A stretch of 64,000 nt of DNA, from positions 1 to 64,000 of the forward strand of contig JAWWPG010000041.1 of the NCBI GenBank assembly GCA_033850885.1, given 5' to 3'. Positions 52,444-61,055 of this stretch are shown piece after piece. The number at the start of each line of letters is the position of its first letter. The first letter of the stretch is position 1. The notes below the pieces were generated by a model. That model saw only the letters and a program-made list of their open reading frames with translations. It did no database searches and was not told the origin of the DNA. This stretch comes from JAWWPG01 sp033850885 (GTDB lineage: Bacteria; Actinomycetota; Actinomycetes; Propionibacteriales; Nocardioidaceae). Made by a program: the position numbers and the translations under genes.

Positions 52444-53736
52444 ATGGCGCGCCGGGTCTACCTGCACATCGGCCTGATGAAGACAGCGACGTCGTACATC
52501 GGGCAGCTCTGTGAGCTGAACCGTGACCGGCTCGCGGCTGCCCGAGTCCTCTGGCCGGCCGGGGACCTGCGCTACCAGGCGATCCGGGACCTCTTCGGAA
52601 GGGCAGCCGAGACGGATGCGCCGGGTGCGTGGCGTGCACTCAACCGGCAGCTGCGCGAACAGCAAGGCGACGTCATCATCTGCAACGAGCTGTTGGCGGC
52701 AGTGGACGACCGCCGCGTCAGACGCCTGGTGGGTGTGCTGGATCCCGCTGAGGTGCATGTCGTCGTCACCCTCCGGGACCTCGCGCGAGTCATCCCGTCG
52801 CACTGGCAGACCACCATCAAGAACGGCAGGACACACGAGTGGTCCGACTTCGCAGCGGCTGTCTGCATGGACAGCCCGGACGAGTACGTCGCCGCCGAGG
52901 CGGAAACCTGGGCGAAGGATCCGCCAGCGGGCGAGGACTCTCCGGCGCTGCGCCTGAACAGGTGGTTCTGGCAGCGACACGACGCGCCGGCGATCGTCTC
53001 CCGGTGGCAGCGGTTCGTGCCCCCGGAGCGAGTTACCGTCGTGACCGTACCGCCGGCGGGAGGCGATCGGGAGGCCGTCGCTCGTCGGTTCGGCTCCGTC
53101 GTCGGAGTGGACCTGCTCGGCCTCGAGCAACCGGAGTCATGGAGCAACTCCTCGCTCGGCGCCCACTCCGCCGAGCTGATGCGCCGGCTCAACGAGGACG
53201 CCACGGATCTCGATGCCGCTGAGCGTTCGTACGGCTTCAAGCACGCGCTCGGCAGGTCCCTGGTCGCGGGTGGTCAGGAGTCCGAGCCCCGGTTCGCGCT
53301 GAACCCGCCGCAACAGGACTGGGTCAGCCGCCGCGCGCACGCGATGGTCAGGCAGCTCGAGCGATCCGGGGTCCGGGTTGTCGGTGACCTCGCTGACCTG
53401 ATTCCGGCACCGCACCCTCCGAGCGACGCCCTGGACCCTGCGGCATCCTCGGACCCCGAGCTTCTGCAGGCCGCCTCCCGGGGGCTCATCGGAATGGTCA
53501 GGTCCTTCGCCGAGCTCCGGTCAGAGCTGGCCGCCGAGGCCGCCGCCGTGAGCCAGCTCCGCGCGAAGAGTGACCGGCTGCAGCAACGTGTCGAGGCCCA
53601 GCGCCGCCGGATCGACGAGCTGGCACGTCGGCTGGATCCAAGCCCCCATGCCAGGGTTCCCGCCTGGACCCGGCTGAGGTCCCGGCTGGCCTCAGCCTGC
53701 TTGGTGCGCCGGGTGGTCACCCGGCTCCGCGGCTGA
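52444..53736 (+). CDS. Sulfotransferase family protein with C-terminal coiled coil
   Basis: 430 aa. RRVYLHIGLMKTATSYIGQL (residues 3-22) fits the 5'-phosphosulfate loop of PAPS-dependent sulfotransferases, and VVVTLRDLARVIPSHWQ the 3'-phosphate site. The first 290 residues are the enzyme; residues about 340-400 form a coiled coil (LRSELAAEAAAVSQLRAKSDRLQQRVEAQRRRI) and a basic C-terminus follows. Related proteins modify cell-surface glycans. It ends 1 nt before the convergent oxidoreductase stop. Confidence 0.82.
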   Translation: MARRVYLHIGLMKTATSYIGQLCELNRDRLAAARVLWPAGDLRYQAIRDLFGRAAETDAPGAWRALNRQLREQQGDVIICNELLAAVDDRRVRRLVGVLDPAEVHVVVTLRDLARVIPSHWQTTIKNGRTHEWSDFAAAVCMDSPDEYVAAEAETWAKDPPAGEDSPALRLNRWFWQRHDAPAIVSRWQRFVPPERVTVVTVPPAGGDREAVARRFGSVVGVDLLGLEQPESWSNSSLGAHSAELMRRLNEDATDLDAAERSYGFKHALGRSLVAGGQESEPRFALNPPQQDWVSRRAHAMVRQLERSGVRVVGDLADLIPAPHPPSDALDPAASSDPELLQAASRGLIGMVRSFAELRSELAAEAAAVSQLRAKSDRLQQRVEAQRRRIDELARRLDPSPHARVPAWTRLRSRLASACLVRRVVTRLRG

Positions 53737-54645
53737 TCAGGCGACCGTGATGATGATCTTTCCCAGCACGTGGCCGGCCTGGCTCATCTCGTGGGCCTTG
53801 GCCGCCTCGTCGAGGGGGAAGGTCGCCGCGACGGGCATCGTGAACCGACCTTGCTCGAAGAGATCCGCTGCCTCCTGACGCCCTTCGGGCGCGTGGTCCG
53901 CACCGCCCGACGTGATGCGAACGCCGTGCTCGGGGGCACTGTAGTCGGCGATCGTGATCACCTTGTCCGGGCTCCCGGTGATCGCGACGAGCTCGGGAAG
54001 GGCGCCCTGTCCGACCACGTCGAAGGCCAGGTCGACGCCCTGTGGCGCGATGTCCCGTACGCGCTCGGCCAAGCCGTCGCCGTACGTCGTCACCTGAGCA
54101 CCGAGCGACCGCAGGAAGTCGTGGTTGGCCTCGCTGGCAGTGGCGACGACCGTGCCGCCGGCGGCGCCGGCGAACTGGACGGCGGCGAGTCCGACCCCGC
54201 CTGCCGCGCCGTTGATGAGGATCGTCTCGCCCTCCCGGAGGCCGAGCAGGTTCAGCACCCGGCGGGCGGTCTCGGTGACCACAGGAAGGCCGGCGGCTTC
54301 CTCGAACGACATCGACGGCGGCTTTGCCGCCCACTCGGTGAGCACCGCGAGCTCGGCGGCTGCTCCACCAGCTGTCGACCCGAACACCTCGTCCCCGACC
54401 GAGATGCCAGCGACCCCGTCGCCGACCTCGTCGACGACCCCCGATGCGTCCATCCCGACGCCCGCAGGGAGCTCGATCGCCCACATCTGGGCGAGGGCGC
54501 CGCTGCGGAGCTTCCAGTCGATGGGGTTGACACCAGCTGCTCGGACGGTGATCCGGATCTGTCCCGGCCCGGCATGCGGCTCCTCGACGTCCACCACCTC
54601 GAGAACGTCCGGGTCCCCGTACTCTGCGAACTGCAATGCCTTCAC
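53737..54645 (-). CDS. NADP-dependent quinone oxidoreductase (zinc-independent MDR)
   Basis: 302 aa from the GTG at 54645 with GAGGAG upstream; the frame runs further back without homology. MKALQFAEYGDPDVL-type start, AAGVNPIDWKLRSG, GDEVFGSTAGG and the NADP loop INGAAGGVGLAAVQFA are typical of quinone reductase-like medium-chain dehydrogenases. No zinc-ligand cysteines are seen. The substrate is unknown. Confidence 0.92.
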   Translation of the reverse strand: MKALQFAEYGDPDVLEVVDVEEPHAGPGQIRITVRAAGVNPIDWKLRSGALAQMWAIELPAGVGMDASGVVDEVGDGVAGISVGDEVFGSTAGGAAAELAVLTEWAAKPPSMSFEEAAGLPVVTETARRVLNLLGLREGETILINGAAGGVGLAAVQFAGAAGGTVVATASEANHDFLRSLGAQVTTYGDGLAERVRDIAPQGVDLAFDVVGQGALPELVAITGSPDKVITIADYSAPEHGVRITSGGADHAPEGRQEAADLFEQGRFTMPVAATFPLDEAAKAHEMSQAGHVLGKIIITVA

Positions 54646-54754
54646 GTTGTGCTCCTCGAGTGGGTCGTAGGCTCGCGCACCGCGCGATGATTCGTGCCCA
54701 ACGTGTCGAGCCACCCGGCTATTCCGGCACCGGACGCGCAGGACGCCCCGGACG

Positions 54755-56359
54755 CTAATCAGCGAGGTCGCGGATGATCCGCTGGCTGGCGAGCCTTCCC
54801 GGTGAGCCGATGACACATCCGCCGGGGTGGGTGCCGGAGCCGCACTGGTAGTACCCGTCGATGGGGGTCCGGTACTGGCTCCAGCCCGGTGCCGGGCGGA
54901 AGAAGTACATCTGAGGAGCGAGGAACTCCCCGGCGAAGATGTTGCCCTCGCTGAGGCCGGTGACGCGTTCGATGTCCAACGGTGTCACGACCTCTCGGTG
55001 CAGCACCAGGTCACCGAAGCCCGGGAAGCGCGACTCCAGCTCGGCCTGGACGGTGTCCCCGAACCTGCCGCGCTCGGTGTCCCAGTCCCCGCCCTTGAGG
55101 TGGTACGGCGCGTACTGCACGAAGCACGACATCACATGCTTGCCGGGCGGAGCCATGTCCGGGTCGATGACCGACTGGATCGCTGCGTCGATGTAGGGGC
55201 GCTTGCTGTACCAGCCGTACTTGGCGTCGTCGAAGGCGCGCTCGAGGTACTCGATGGTGGGACCGATGTTGATGAAGCCGCCGTACTGGTCGTGCGTGTC
55301 CGGCAGCGCGGGGTACGTCGGCAGCCCGTCCAGGGCGAAGTTGACCTTCGCGGAGGTGCCCTGGAAACGGAAGCGCTCGATGTTCTCGACGAGGTCGCTG
55401 GGCAGCTCACGGGGCTCGACGAGCTCGAGGAAGGTGCGCCGCGGATCCAGGGCCGAGACGACGACCGGGGCCGAGATCTCGGTGCCGTCGTCCAGCGCCA
55501 CGCCGGTGGCCCTGCCGTCCTTGGTCAGGACGGCTGTCACGGGCGACTCCAGGCGGATCTCGGCGCCGTACGACGCCGCGGCTCGCGCCAGCACCTGGGT
55601 GAAGCCTCCGTTGCCGCCCTTGTGGAAAGCCCACGAGCCCAGGTGACCGTCGTACTCGCCCATCTTGTGGAAGAGCATCACCAGCCCGGAGCCCTGCGAC
55701 ATCGGACCGACCTTGGATCCGATGATGCTCGAGGAAGCGTGGTAGCCCTGCACCGCCTCGTTCTCGAAGTAGTCCTGGATCCAGTCCGACGCGCTGCCGC
55801 TGAGCAGCCGGACGGAGTCGTGCAGCACCTTCTTCTCGATGCCTCCGAGGTGGGACAACAACCAGGACACGTCGGCCAGGTCCTCTGGCTCCTTGCCGAA
55901 GATGTTCGGCGGCGGGTTGTCGAAGAGGGGCCGGATGGCCTGGCAGACCCGGTCCAGGTCGTGGTGGTAGCGGTCGTACGCGTCGGCGTCGTGCGGCGAG
56001 TGCCGCCTGATCTCCTGGATGTTCAGGCCGTGGTCGTTCCCGAGAAGGATGTAGTCGCCGTCCTGAGTCGGGTGGAAGGACGAGGGCATCATCAGCGGCA
56101 TGAACCCGTGCTGGACCAGGTCGAGCTCGTGGATGATGTCCGGTCGCAGCAGGCTCAGCGCGTAGGAGAACGTCGTGAACTGGAAGCCCGGCACGAGCTC
56201 CTCCGTGATGGCCGCCCCGCCGACCAACGGACGTCGCTCCAGGATGAGGGTCCGCAGCCCGGCCTTGGCCAGGTAGGCGCCGTTGACCAGGCCGTTGTGT
56301 CCGCCACCGACGACGATGGCGTCGTACGTCGACGCAGTACGGGAACGTGATGGGTTCAT
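54755..56359 (-). CDS. Phytoene desaturase-like FAD oxidoreductase (PYROXD2 type)
   Basis: 534 aa. FAD motif DAIVVGGGHNGLVNGAYLAKAGLRTLILERR (GxGxxG type), GGNGGFTQVLARAAASYGAEI and a C-terminal CGSGTHPGGCVIGSPGRLASQ. It is closest in layout to the PYROXD2/CrtI-like group rather than carotenoid enzymes, as no crt genes are near. It lies 6 nt downstream of the GcvT-like gene on the same strand, so the two may act on one N-methylated or amine substrate. Confidence 0.9.
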   Translation of the reverse strand: MNPSRSRTASTYDAIVVGGGHNGLVNGAYLAKAGLRTLILERRPLVGGAAITEELVPGFQFTTFSYALSLLRPDIIHELDLVQHGFMPLMMPSSFHPTQDGDYILLGNDHGLNIQEIRRHSPHDADAYDRYHHDLDRVCQAIRPLFDNPPPNIFGKEPEDLADVSWLLSHLGGIEKKVLHDSVRLLSGSASDWIQDYFENEAVQGYHASSSIIGSKVGPMSQGSGLVMLFHKMGEYDGHLGSWAFHKGGNGGFTQVLARAAASYGAEIRLESPVTAVLTKDGRATGVALDDGTEISAPVVVSALDPRRTFLELVEPRELPSDLVENIERFRFQGTSAKVNFALDGLPTYPALPDTHDQYGGFINIGPTIEYLERAFDDAKYGWYSKRPYIDAAIQSVIDPDMAPPGKHVMSCFVQYAPYHLKGGDWDTERGRFGDTVQAELESRFPGFGDLVLHREVVTPLDIERVTGLSEGNIFAGEFLAPQMYFFRPAPGWSQYRTPIDGYYQCGSGTHPGGCVIGSPGRLASQRIIRDLAD

Positions 56360-56365
56360 GACAGG

Positions 56366-57562
56366 TCACGCCGTCTTTCGCTTGGGGTTGAACAACGGGA
56401 GCCGCGCGGTCCTGGCCAGCACCGTGGTGTTGTGATGGTTGACGGCGAGCTCGAGATGGACCGTGGTCTCCGGTTGCGCAAGGTCGGGGTGTACCCGCGC
56501 CAGGCCGATGTGTCGTTGGAGCACGGGGGAGTACATGAAGCTCGTCGCGTAACCGCCGTGAACGCCGGCGTCGTCGTAGAGCATCGACTCGTAGGCGAGC
56601 GGGCGCTCGTCCTTCGGCGGCAAGAGCCCGGCGTCGCGATAGAGCCGGTCCCAGTCCCGCCAGTCCACGACGATCGCCACCGTGGCCCACCGCGAGGTGT
56701 TTTGGTCGAGCTCGCGCCGGATCGCGTCGCGGCCGACGAAGGCGCGTTCGTCGTCGATGTTGCGAAGCATCCAGCCCATGCCGAGCTCCTTCGGCGTCAC
56801 CCGGTCGTGGTCGGTGAAGGCGAGCCGGCTGTTGTGGAAGTCCACATCGATCAGCGGGAGACCGGCTTCGATGCGCAGCATCATCAGCGCCTCCTCGCCG
56901 AACGGCCGCATGCCGCGGCCGTCACCGGCCGCCAGGACCGCGTCCAGGACGTCGAGCGCCTGGTCGGCCTCGACGGTGATCTCGTAGCCGAGGTCGCCCG
57001 TGTACCCGGTGCGGGAGAGGGTTACCGGAGCGGAGGCGATCTTCGTCTGGTTGTGCTCGAAGTAATGCAGTGCCTCGGCGTCGCCCGTCAGCTCGGCGAG
57101 GACCTCGCGCGAGCGGGGTCCCTGCACGGCAAGCACCCCGTACGCGTCGGTGACGTCCTCGAGCTCGACCTGCAGCCTCCCGCGAAGGCTGGCCAGGTAA
57201 CCGAGGTTCGGACGGGCGGCGGTCATCAGGAACTCGGTCGGAGAGTGCCGGAAGACGACGCCGTCCTCCATGACGAAACCGCGGTCGTCGCACCAGATCG
57301 TGTACTGCGCGCGGCCGGGTCGGCAGGTGCGGATGTCCCGTACCAGGATGCCGGCAAGGAGTCGCTCGGCGTCACGACCTCGGATCCAGTACTTGAAGAG
57401 CTGGGAGGTGTCGAAGATCCCGACGCTGTTTCGAACGGCGAAGTACTCATGCTTCGGCGCGTCGCCGTAGCGCAGCGCGGACAGGTGGCCCTGCCAGTGG
57501 GTGTAGAGGCCGCTGGTGTTGAGCTGGCTGAGCCGGGGGTGGAACGGCGTCGTGCTGACCAT
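56366..57562 (-). CDS. Aminomethyltransferase (GcvT-like) family protein
   Basis: 398 aa from the ATG at 57562 with AAGGAG further upstream. GcvT fold: FDTSQLFKYWIRGRDAERLLAGILVRDI, QYTIWCDDRGFVMEDGVVFRHS, TGYTGDLGYEITVEADQA and a C-terminal barrel with GLARVHPDLAQPETTVHLE. No gcvH or gcvP is nearby, so a folate-dependent demethylase (dimethylglycine or similar) is more likely than the glycine cleavage T protein. The substrate is unproven. Confidence 0.88.
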   Translation of the reverse strand: MVSTTPFHPRLSQLNTSGLYTHWQGHLSALRYGDAPKHEYFAVRNSVGIFDTSQLFKYWIRGRDAERLLAGILVRDIRTCRPGRAQYTIWCDDRGFVMEDGVVFRHSPTEFLMTAARPNLGYLASLRGRLQVELEDVTDAYGVLAVQGPRSREVLAELTGDAEALHYFEHNQTKIASAPVTLSRTGYTGDLGYEITVEADQALDVLDAVLAAGDGRGMRPFGEEALMMLRIEAGLPLIDVDFHNSRLAFTDHDRVTPKELGMGWMLRNIDDERAFVGRDAIRRELDQNTSRWATVAIVVDWRDWDRLYRDAGLLPPKDERPLAYESMLYDDAGVHGGYATSFMYSPVLQRHIGLARVHPDLAQPETTVHLELAVNHHNTTVLARTARLPLFNPKRKTA

Positions 57563-57654
57563 CCGCGAGGCATCTCCTTCGACCGTACGATGCTGGAGCG
57601 GCCGGATACCGTCCAGCCGGCCCACGAAGCCTATCGAGAGACGCGAAGTTGCTG

Positions 57655-57720
57655 CCGAGCCGTCGCAAAGTTGCTGCCGAGCCGTCGCAAAGTTGCTTCC
57701 GAGCCGTCGCAAAGCTGCCG
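57655..57720 (+). repeat. 22-bp tandem repeat array (family A), 3 units
   Basis: Units 57655-57676, 57677-57698 and 57699-57720 each contain GAGCCGTCGCAAAG[TC]TGC; partial units flank them (GAAGTTGCTG before, TCGAGCCG after). The array lies in the 330-base gap between the divergent GcvT-like and cyclase genes. The rest of that gap (57721-57880) shows no clear feature. Confidence 0.93.
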
Positions 57721-57892
57721 TCGAGCCGAGGTTCGGAACGCTCCGGTGGTGTTTCCCTGGTGGATCCAACCTCTTCGTGCCTTACCAGACTTCGGCGCAG
57801 AGTTGCCGTCGAGACCATGGCGGCGGAATATCATTCCGCTGGCGCTTACACCGCCCGAGCGAACGCCGGGCGGACCCCTCGAGGAGGTCCCG

Positions 57893-58666
57893 TTGTCCGT
57901 ACTCGGCTCACTTGTGCAAGCACTTGCCGACCGCCGGGTCGAGGTCGTCGATCTGACGGCGCCGCTCTCGTCGGCGACACCGGTCATCACGCTGCCGCCG
58001 GAGTTCGGACAGACCGCGAGCTTCGAGCCTGAGGAGATCAGCCGGTACGACGACCGCGGGCCGGCCTGGTACTGGAACAACTTCCGCACGGGCGAGCACA
58101 CGGGGACCCATTTCGACGCGCCCAACCACTGGGTCACCGGACGGGGCGGGGACGACGTGGCGTCGGTGCCCGCCGGCCGGCTGGTGGCACCGGCTGCCGT
58201 GCTGGACTTCTCCGCCGAGGCGGCCGACGACCCCGACTTCGTGCTCGAAGTCCACCACATCAAGGCATGGGAGTCCGAACACGGCCAGTTGCCCCCTGGC
58301 GGGTGGCTGCTCTACCGCACGGGCTGGACCGCCCGGTCGACCTCCCAGCGGGACTTCCTCAACGCTGACGAGACCGGTCCGCATACGCCGGGGCTGTCTC
58401 CCGAGTGCGCGCGATGGGTGGCGGAGGAGTCCCCGGTCATCGGCTTGGGGGTGGAGACGGTGGGCATCGACGCCGGGGTCGCACCCATGTTCTCGCCGCC
58501 CTTCCCGTGCCACGCGTACCTGATGGGGAACGACAAGTACGGCCTCACCCAGCTGCAGAACCTGGCCATGCTGCCCGCGACGGGATCAGTCGTCGTCGCC
58601 GGACCGCTCCGCATCGTCGACGGGTCCGGTTCACCGGCCCGGGTTCTCGCCCTGGTGGAGCGGTGA
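57893..58666 (+). CDS. Cyclase family protein (kynurenine formamidase-like)
   Basis: 257 aa from a TTG at 57893, chosen because GAGGAGG lies 5 nt upstream; a GTG at 57914 is the alternative. HTGTHFDAPNHW is the metal-binding motif of the cyclase/kynurenine formamidase fold, with VVDLTAPLSSATPV at the N-terminus and GLGVETVGIDAG in the C-terminal half. It hydrolyses an amide or lactone of unknown identity. The ThDP enzyme gene follows 4 nt later. Confidence 0.9.
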   Translation: MSVLGSLVQALADRRVEVVDLTAPLSSATPVITLPPEFGQTASFEPEEISRYDDRGPAWYWNNFRTGEHTGTHFDAPNHWVTGRGGDDVASVPAGRLVAPAAVLDFSAEAADDPDFVLEVHHIKAWESEHGQLPPGGWLLYRTGWTARSTSQRDFLNADETGPHTPGLSPECARWVAEESPVIGLGVETVGIDAGVAPMFSPPFPCHAYLMGNDKYGLTQLQNLAMLPATGSVVVAGPLRIVDGSGSPARVLALVER

Positions 58667-58670
58667 GCAG

Positions 58671-60305
58671 GTGAACGTTGCCGACTCGGTCGGCACCGCC
58701 CTGGTCGCGGTCGGTGTCGACCACGTCTTCGGCGTCGTGGGCTCGGGGAACTTCCACCTGACCAATGCCATGGTCGCTTCCGGGGCGCGGTTCGTGGCGG
58801 CCCGCCATGAGGGCGGGGCCGCGACGATGGCCGACGCGTTCGCGAGGATGAGCGGTCGGGTCGCCGCGGTGAGCGTCCACCAGGGATGCGGGCTCACCAA
58901 CGCGATGACCGGGATCGCCGAGGCGGCCAAGAGCCGGAGCCCGCTCCTGGTCGTCGCGGCAGCCGTGGACGAGCCACGCTCGAACTTCTACGTCGACCAG
59001 CCGGCGCTGGCCCGGGCCGTCGGCGCAGTGTCGATGCAGGTCACATCCGCGGACAGTGCGGTCGGCGACGCCTGCGCGGCCGTCGCGACGGCGTTGCACG
59101 GTCGCCGTACCGTGCTGCTGAACCTGCCGCTGCACCTGCAGGGCGAGCCCGGGGTGGTCACCACACCACCGACCCTGCCGGCGCCGCCGGTGCCGACGCT
59201 GGCCGACGACGCCTCGCTCGAGCGGCTCGTCGCGGAGCTCACGCGCGCAAGTCGTCCGGTGTTCGTCGCCGGCCGGGGGGCACGTTCCGCTGGCTCTCGC
59301 GCGGCCCTGGAGGAGCTCGCCGACCGGTACGGCGCTTTGCTGGCCACCTCCGCCGTCGCCCGAGGCCTGTTCAGCGGCAACCCATGGTCGCTTGACGTGT
59401 CCGGCGGTTTCGCCTCTCCGGTGGCCGCAGAGCTGATCCGTGGCGCGGACCTCATCGTGGGGTGGGGATGCGCGCTGAACATGTGGACCACGCGGCACGG
59501 CAGGCTGATCTCGAAGGATGCAACCGTCGTCCAGGTGGATGACGACGAGTCGGCCCTGGGCGCCCACCGCGACATCCACCTCGGCGTCGTCGGTGACGTC
59601 CGCGCCACGGCCGCCGCTCTGGTTGAGCGTTCGGGGAGGTCGCGAAGCGGCTACCGGGGCAGCGACGTCCGCGGGGAGATCGCACGTGGCGTCCGATGGC
59701 GCGATGTGCCGTTCGACGACGACGGCACCCGGGACCGGATCGACCCGCGGACGCTGAGCATCGCGCTCGACGACATGCTCCCGCCTGACCGTGTGCTCGG
59801 TGTCGACTCCGGGAACTTCATGGGCTACCCGAGCATGTTCGTGTCCGTACCCGACGAGTGGGGGTTCTGCTTCACTCAAGCATTCCAGTCGGTTGGGCTG
59901 GGACTCGCCACCGCGATCGGCGCGGCCCTCGCCCAGCCCGGCCGGTTGCCGGTCGCCGCGATCGGTGACGGCGGCCTGATGATGAGCGCCGCAGAGCTCG
60001 ACACCGTACGACGGCTGGGCCTGCCGATGGTCGTGGTGGTCTACAACGACGACGCGTACGGCGCGGAGGTGCACCACTTCGGGCCGGAGGGGTTCGTCCT
60101 CGACACGGTGACGTTCCCGCCGACCGATATCGCGGCGGTGGCCCGCGGCTACGGCTTCGAGGCGCTCACCGTCCGGACGGTCGAGGACCTCCGCCCGGTC
60201 ACTGCGTGGCTGGCCGGTGGTCGGCGTACCCCGCTGCTCATCGACGCGAAGGTGACCAAGGACCATGGATCGTGGTGGCTGGAGGAGGCGTTCCGAGGCC
60301 ACTGA
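58671..60305 (+). CDS. ThDP-dependent enzyme, acetolactate synthase/decarboxylase-like
   Basis: 544 aa, GTG start. The N-terminal PYR domain carries the catalytic Glu region (AARHEGGAATMADAFARMSG), the middle domain binds nucleotide in related enzymes, and the C-terminal domain holds the ThDP-metal motif GDGGLMMSAAELDTVRRLGLPMVVVVYNDDAYGAE. Two-gene operon with the cyclase. Real acetolactate synthase has a small subunit gene nearby; none is seen, so a 2-oxoacid decarboxylase or C-C lyase in a catabolic path is more likely. Confidence 0.9.
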   Translation: MNVADSVGTALVAVGVDHVFGVVGSGNFHLTNAMVASGARFVAARHEGGAATMADAFARMSGRVAAVSVHQGCGLTNAMTGIAEAAKSRSPLLVVAAAVDEPRSNFYVDQPALARAVGAVSMQVTSADSAVGDACAAVATALHGRRTVLLNLPLHLQGEPGVVTTPPTLPAPPVPTLADDASLERLVAELTRASRPVFVAGRGARSAGSRAALEELADRYGALLATSAVARGLFSGNPWSLDVSGGFASPVAAELIRGADLIVGWGCALNMWTTRHGRLISKDATVVQVDDDESALGAHRDIHLGVVGDVRATAAALVERSGRSRSGYRGSDVRGEIARGVRWRDVPFDDDGTRDRIDPRTLSIALDDMLPPDRVLGVDSGNFMGYPSMFVSVPDEWGFCFTQAFQSVGLGLATAIGAALAQPGRLPVAAIGDGGLMMSAAELDTVRRLGLPMVVVVYNDDAYGAEVHHFGPEGFVLDTVTFPPTDIAAVARGYGFEALTVRTVEDLRPVTAWLAGGRRTPLLIDAKVTKDHGSWWLEEAFRGH

Positions 60306-60379
60306 CGACAGGTCATCCGCGCGAGCAAGCCCGCGAACCCCCTGGACTACATCCCTTCGGGAGCAAGGTGCGGTGCCCG

Positions 60380-61003
60380 TTACGCCCGGGCGACGATCCG
60401 CCGCGCTCTGCTCCGCACGCTCTTGGCGAGGGGGACGCCCGAGTTGATCAGTCGGGCCATCTGGTCGCGGTCCGGCCCGGTGGCGAGGTCGGCCACGGTG
60501 ACTCCGTGGGTGGGACGGTGCACGACGGTGATCGGGTCGCCTGCGCGGATGGTTCCGGCCTGCACCACAGCGAGCAGAGCTCCGACGGTCCCGGCGTTCG
60601 CGAACCGGGTGTGGAAGCCGTCGACTCCGACCCGCATGGACAGGTTCTGGCAGGGGGTCCGCGGCATGCGCACCTCGAGCAGGACGTCACCGATCTGCCA
60701 GCGTTCACCGATCTGCGCACCTGAGACGTCCAACCGGACCGTCCTCAGGTTCTCCCCGAACAGGCCGGGCGGGACGTCGCGGCCGAGCTCGGCCGCCCAC
60801 CATCGGGCATCCTCCTCCGCGTAGGCGTAGACCGCCTTGTCCGGGCCACCGTGCGATCGGCTGACCTGCCGGTCGCCTGCCAGCCCGAGGTCGCCGACGT
60901 GAACCGGTCCGGTCACCGGTCGCTTGTCGATGGCGGTGTCCTGGAAGTAGCCGGGCCTGATCCGGTGCACGATGTTCACCGAAAGGAGCTGCGCTGACCT
61001 CAT
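60380..61003 (-). CDS. MOSC domain protein
   Basis: 207 aa, with AAAGGAG upstream of the ATG at 61003. VHVGDLGLAGDRQVSRSHGGPDKAVYAYAEEDARWWA and MPRTPCQNLSMRVGVDGF (conserved Cys) match the MOSC domain of the YiiM type. Such proteins handle molybdenum-cofactor sulfur or reduce N-hydroxylated compounds. No other Moco gene is close; coxL is 58 kb away in the window. Confidence 0.9.
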   Translation of the reverse strand: MRSAQLLSVNIVHRIRPGYFQDTAIDKRPVTGPVHVGDLGLAGDRQVSRSHGGPDKAVYAYAEEDARWWAAELGRDVPPGLFGENLRTVRLDVSGAQIGERWQIGDVLLEVRMPRTPCQNLSMRVGVDGFHTRFANAGTVGALLAVVQAGTIRAGDPITVVHRPTHGVTVADLATGPDRDQMARLINSGVPLAKSVRSRARRIVARA

Positions 61004-61055
61004 GCGCCCATGATGAACCGGGCTGGGCGCCAGACGCTTGATCAGGATCACCCGC

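Noticed and set aside
54827..56350. 507-codon open frame antisense to the FAD oxidoreductase
   Set aside because: Shadow of a gene with a clear FAD-binding motif; no ribosome site or domain.
56432..57892. Upstream extension of the cyclase gene to 744 codons
   Set aside because: The added part is antisense to the GcvT-like gene and then reads through the 22-bp array; homology begins only after 57893.
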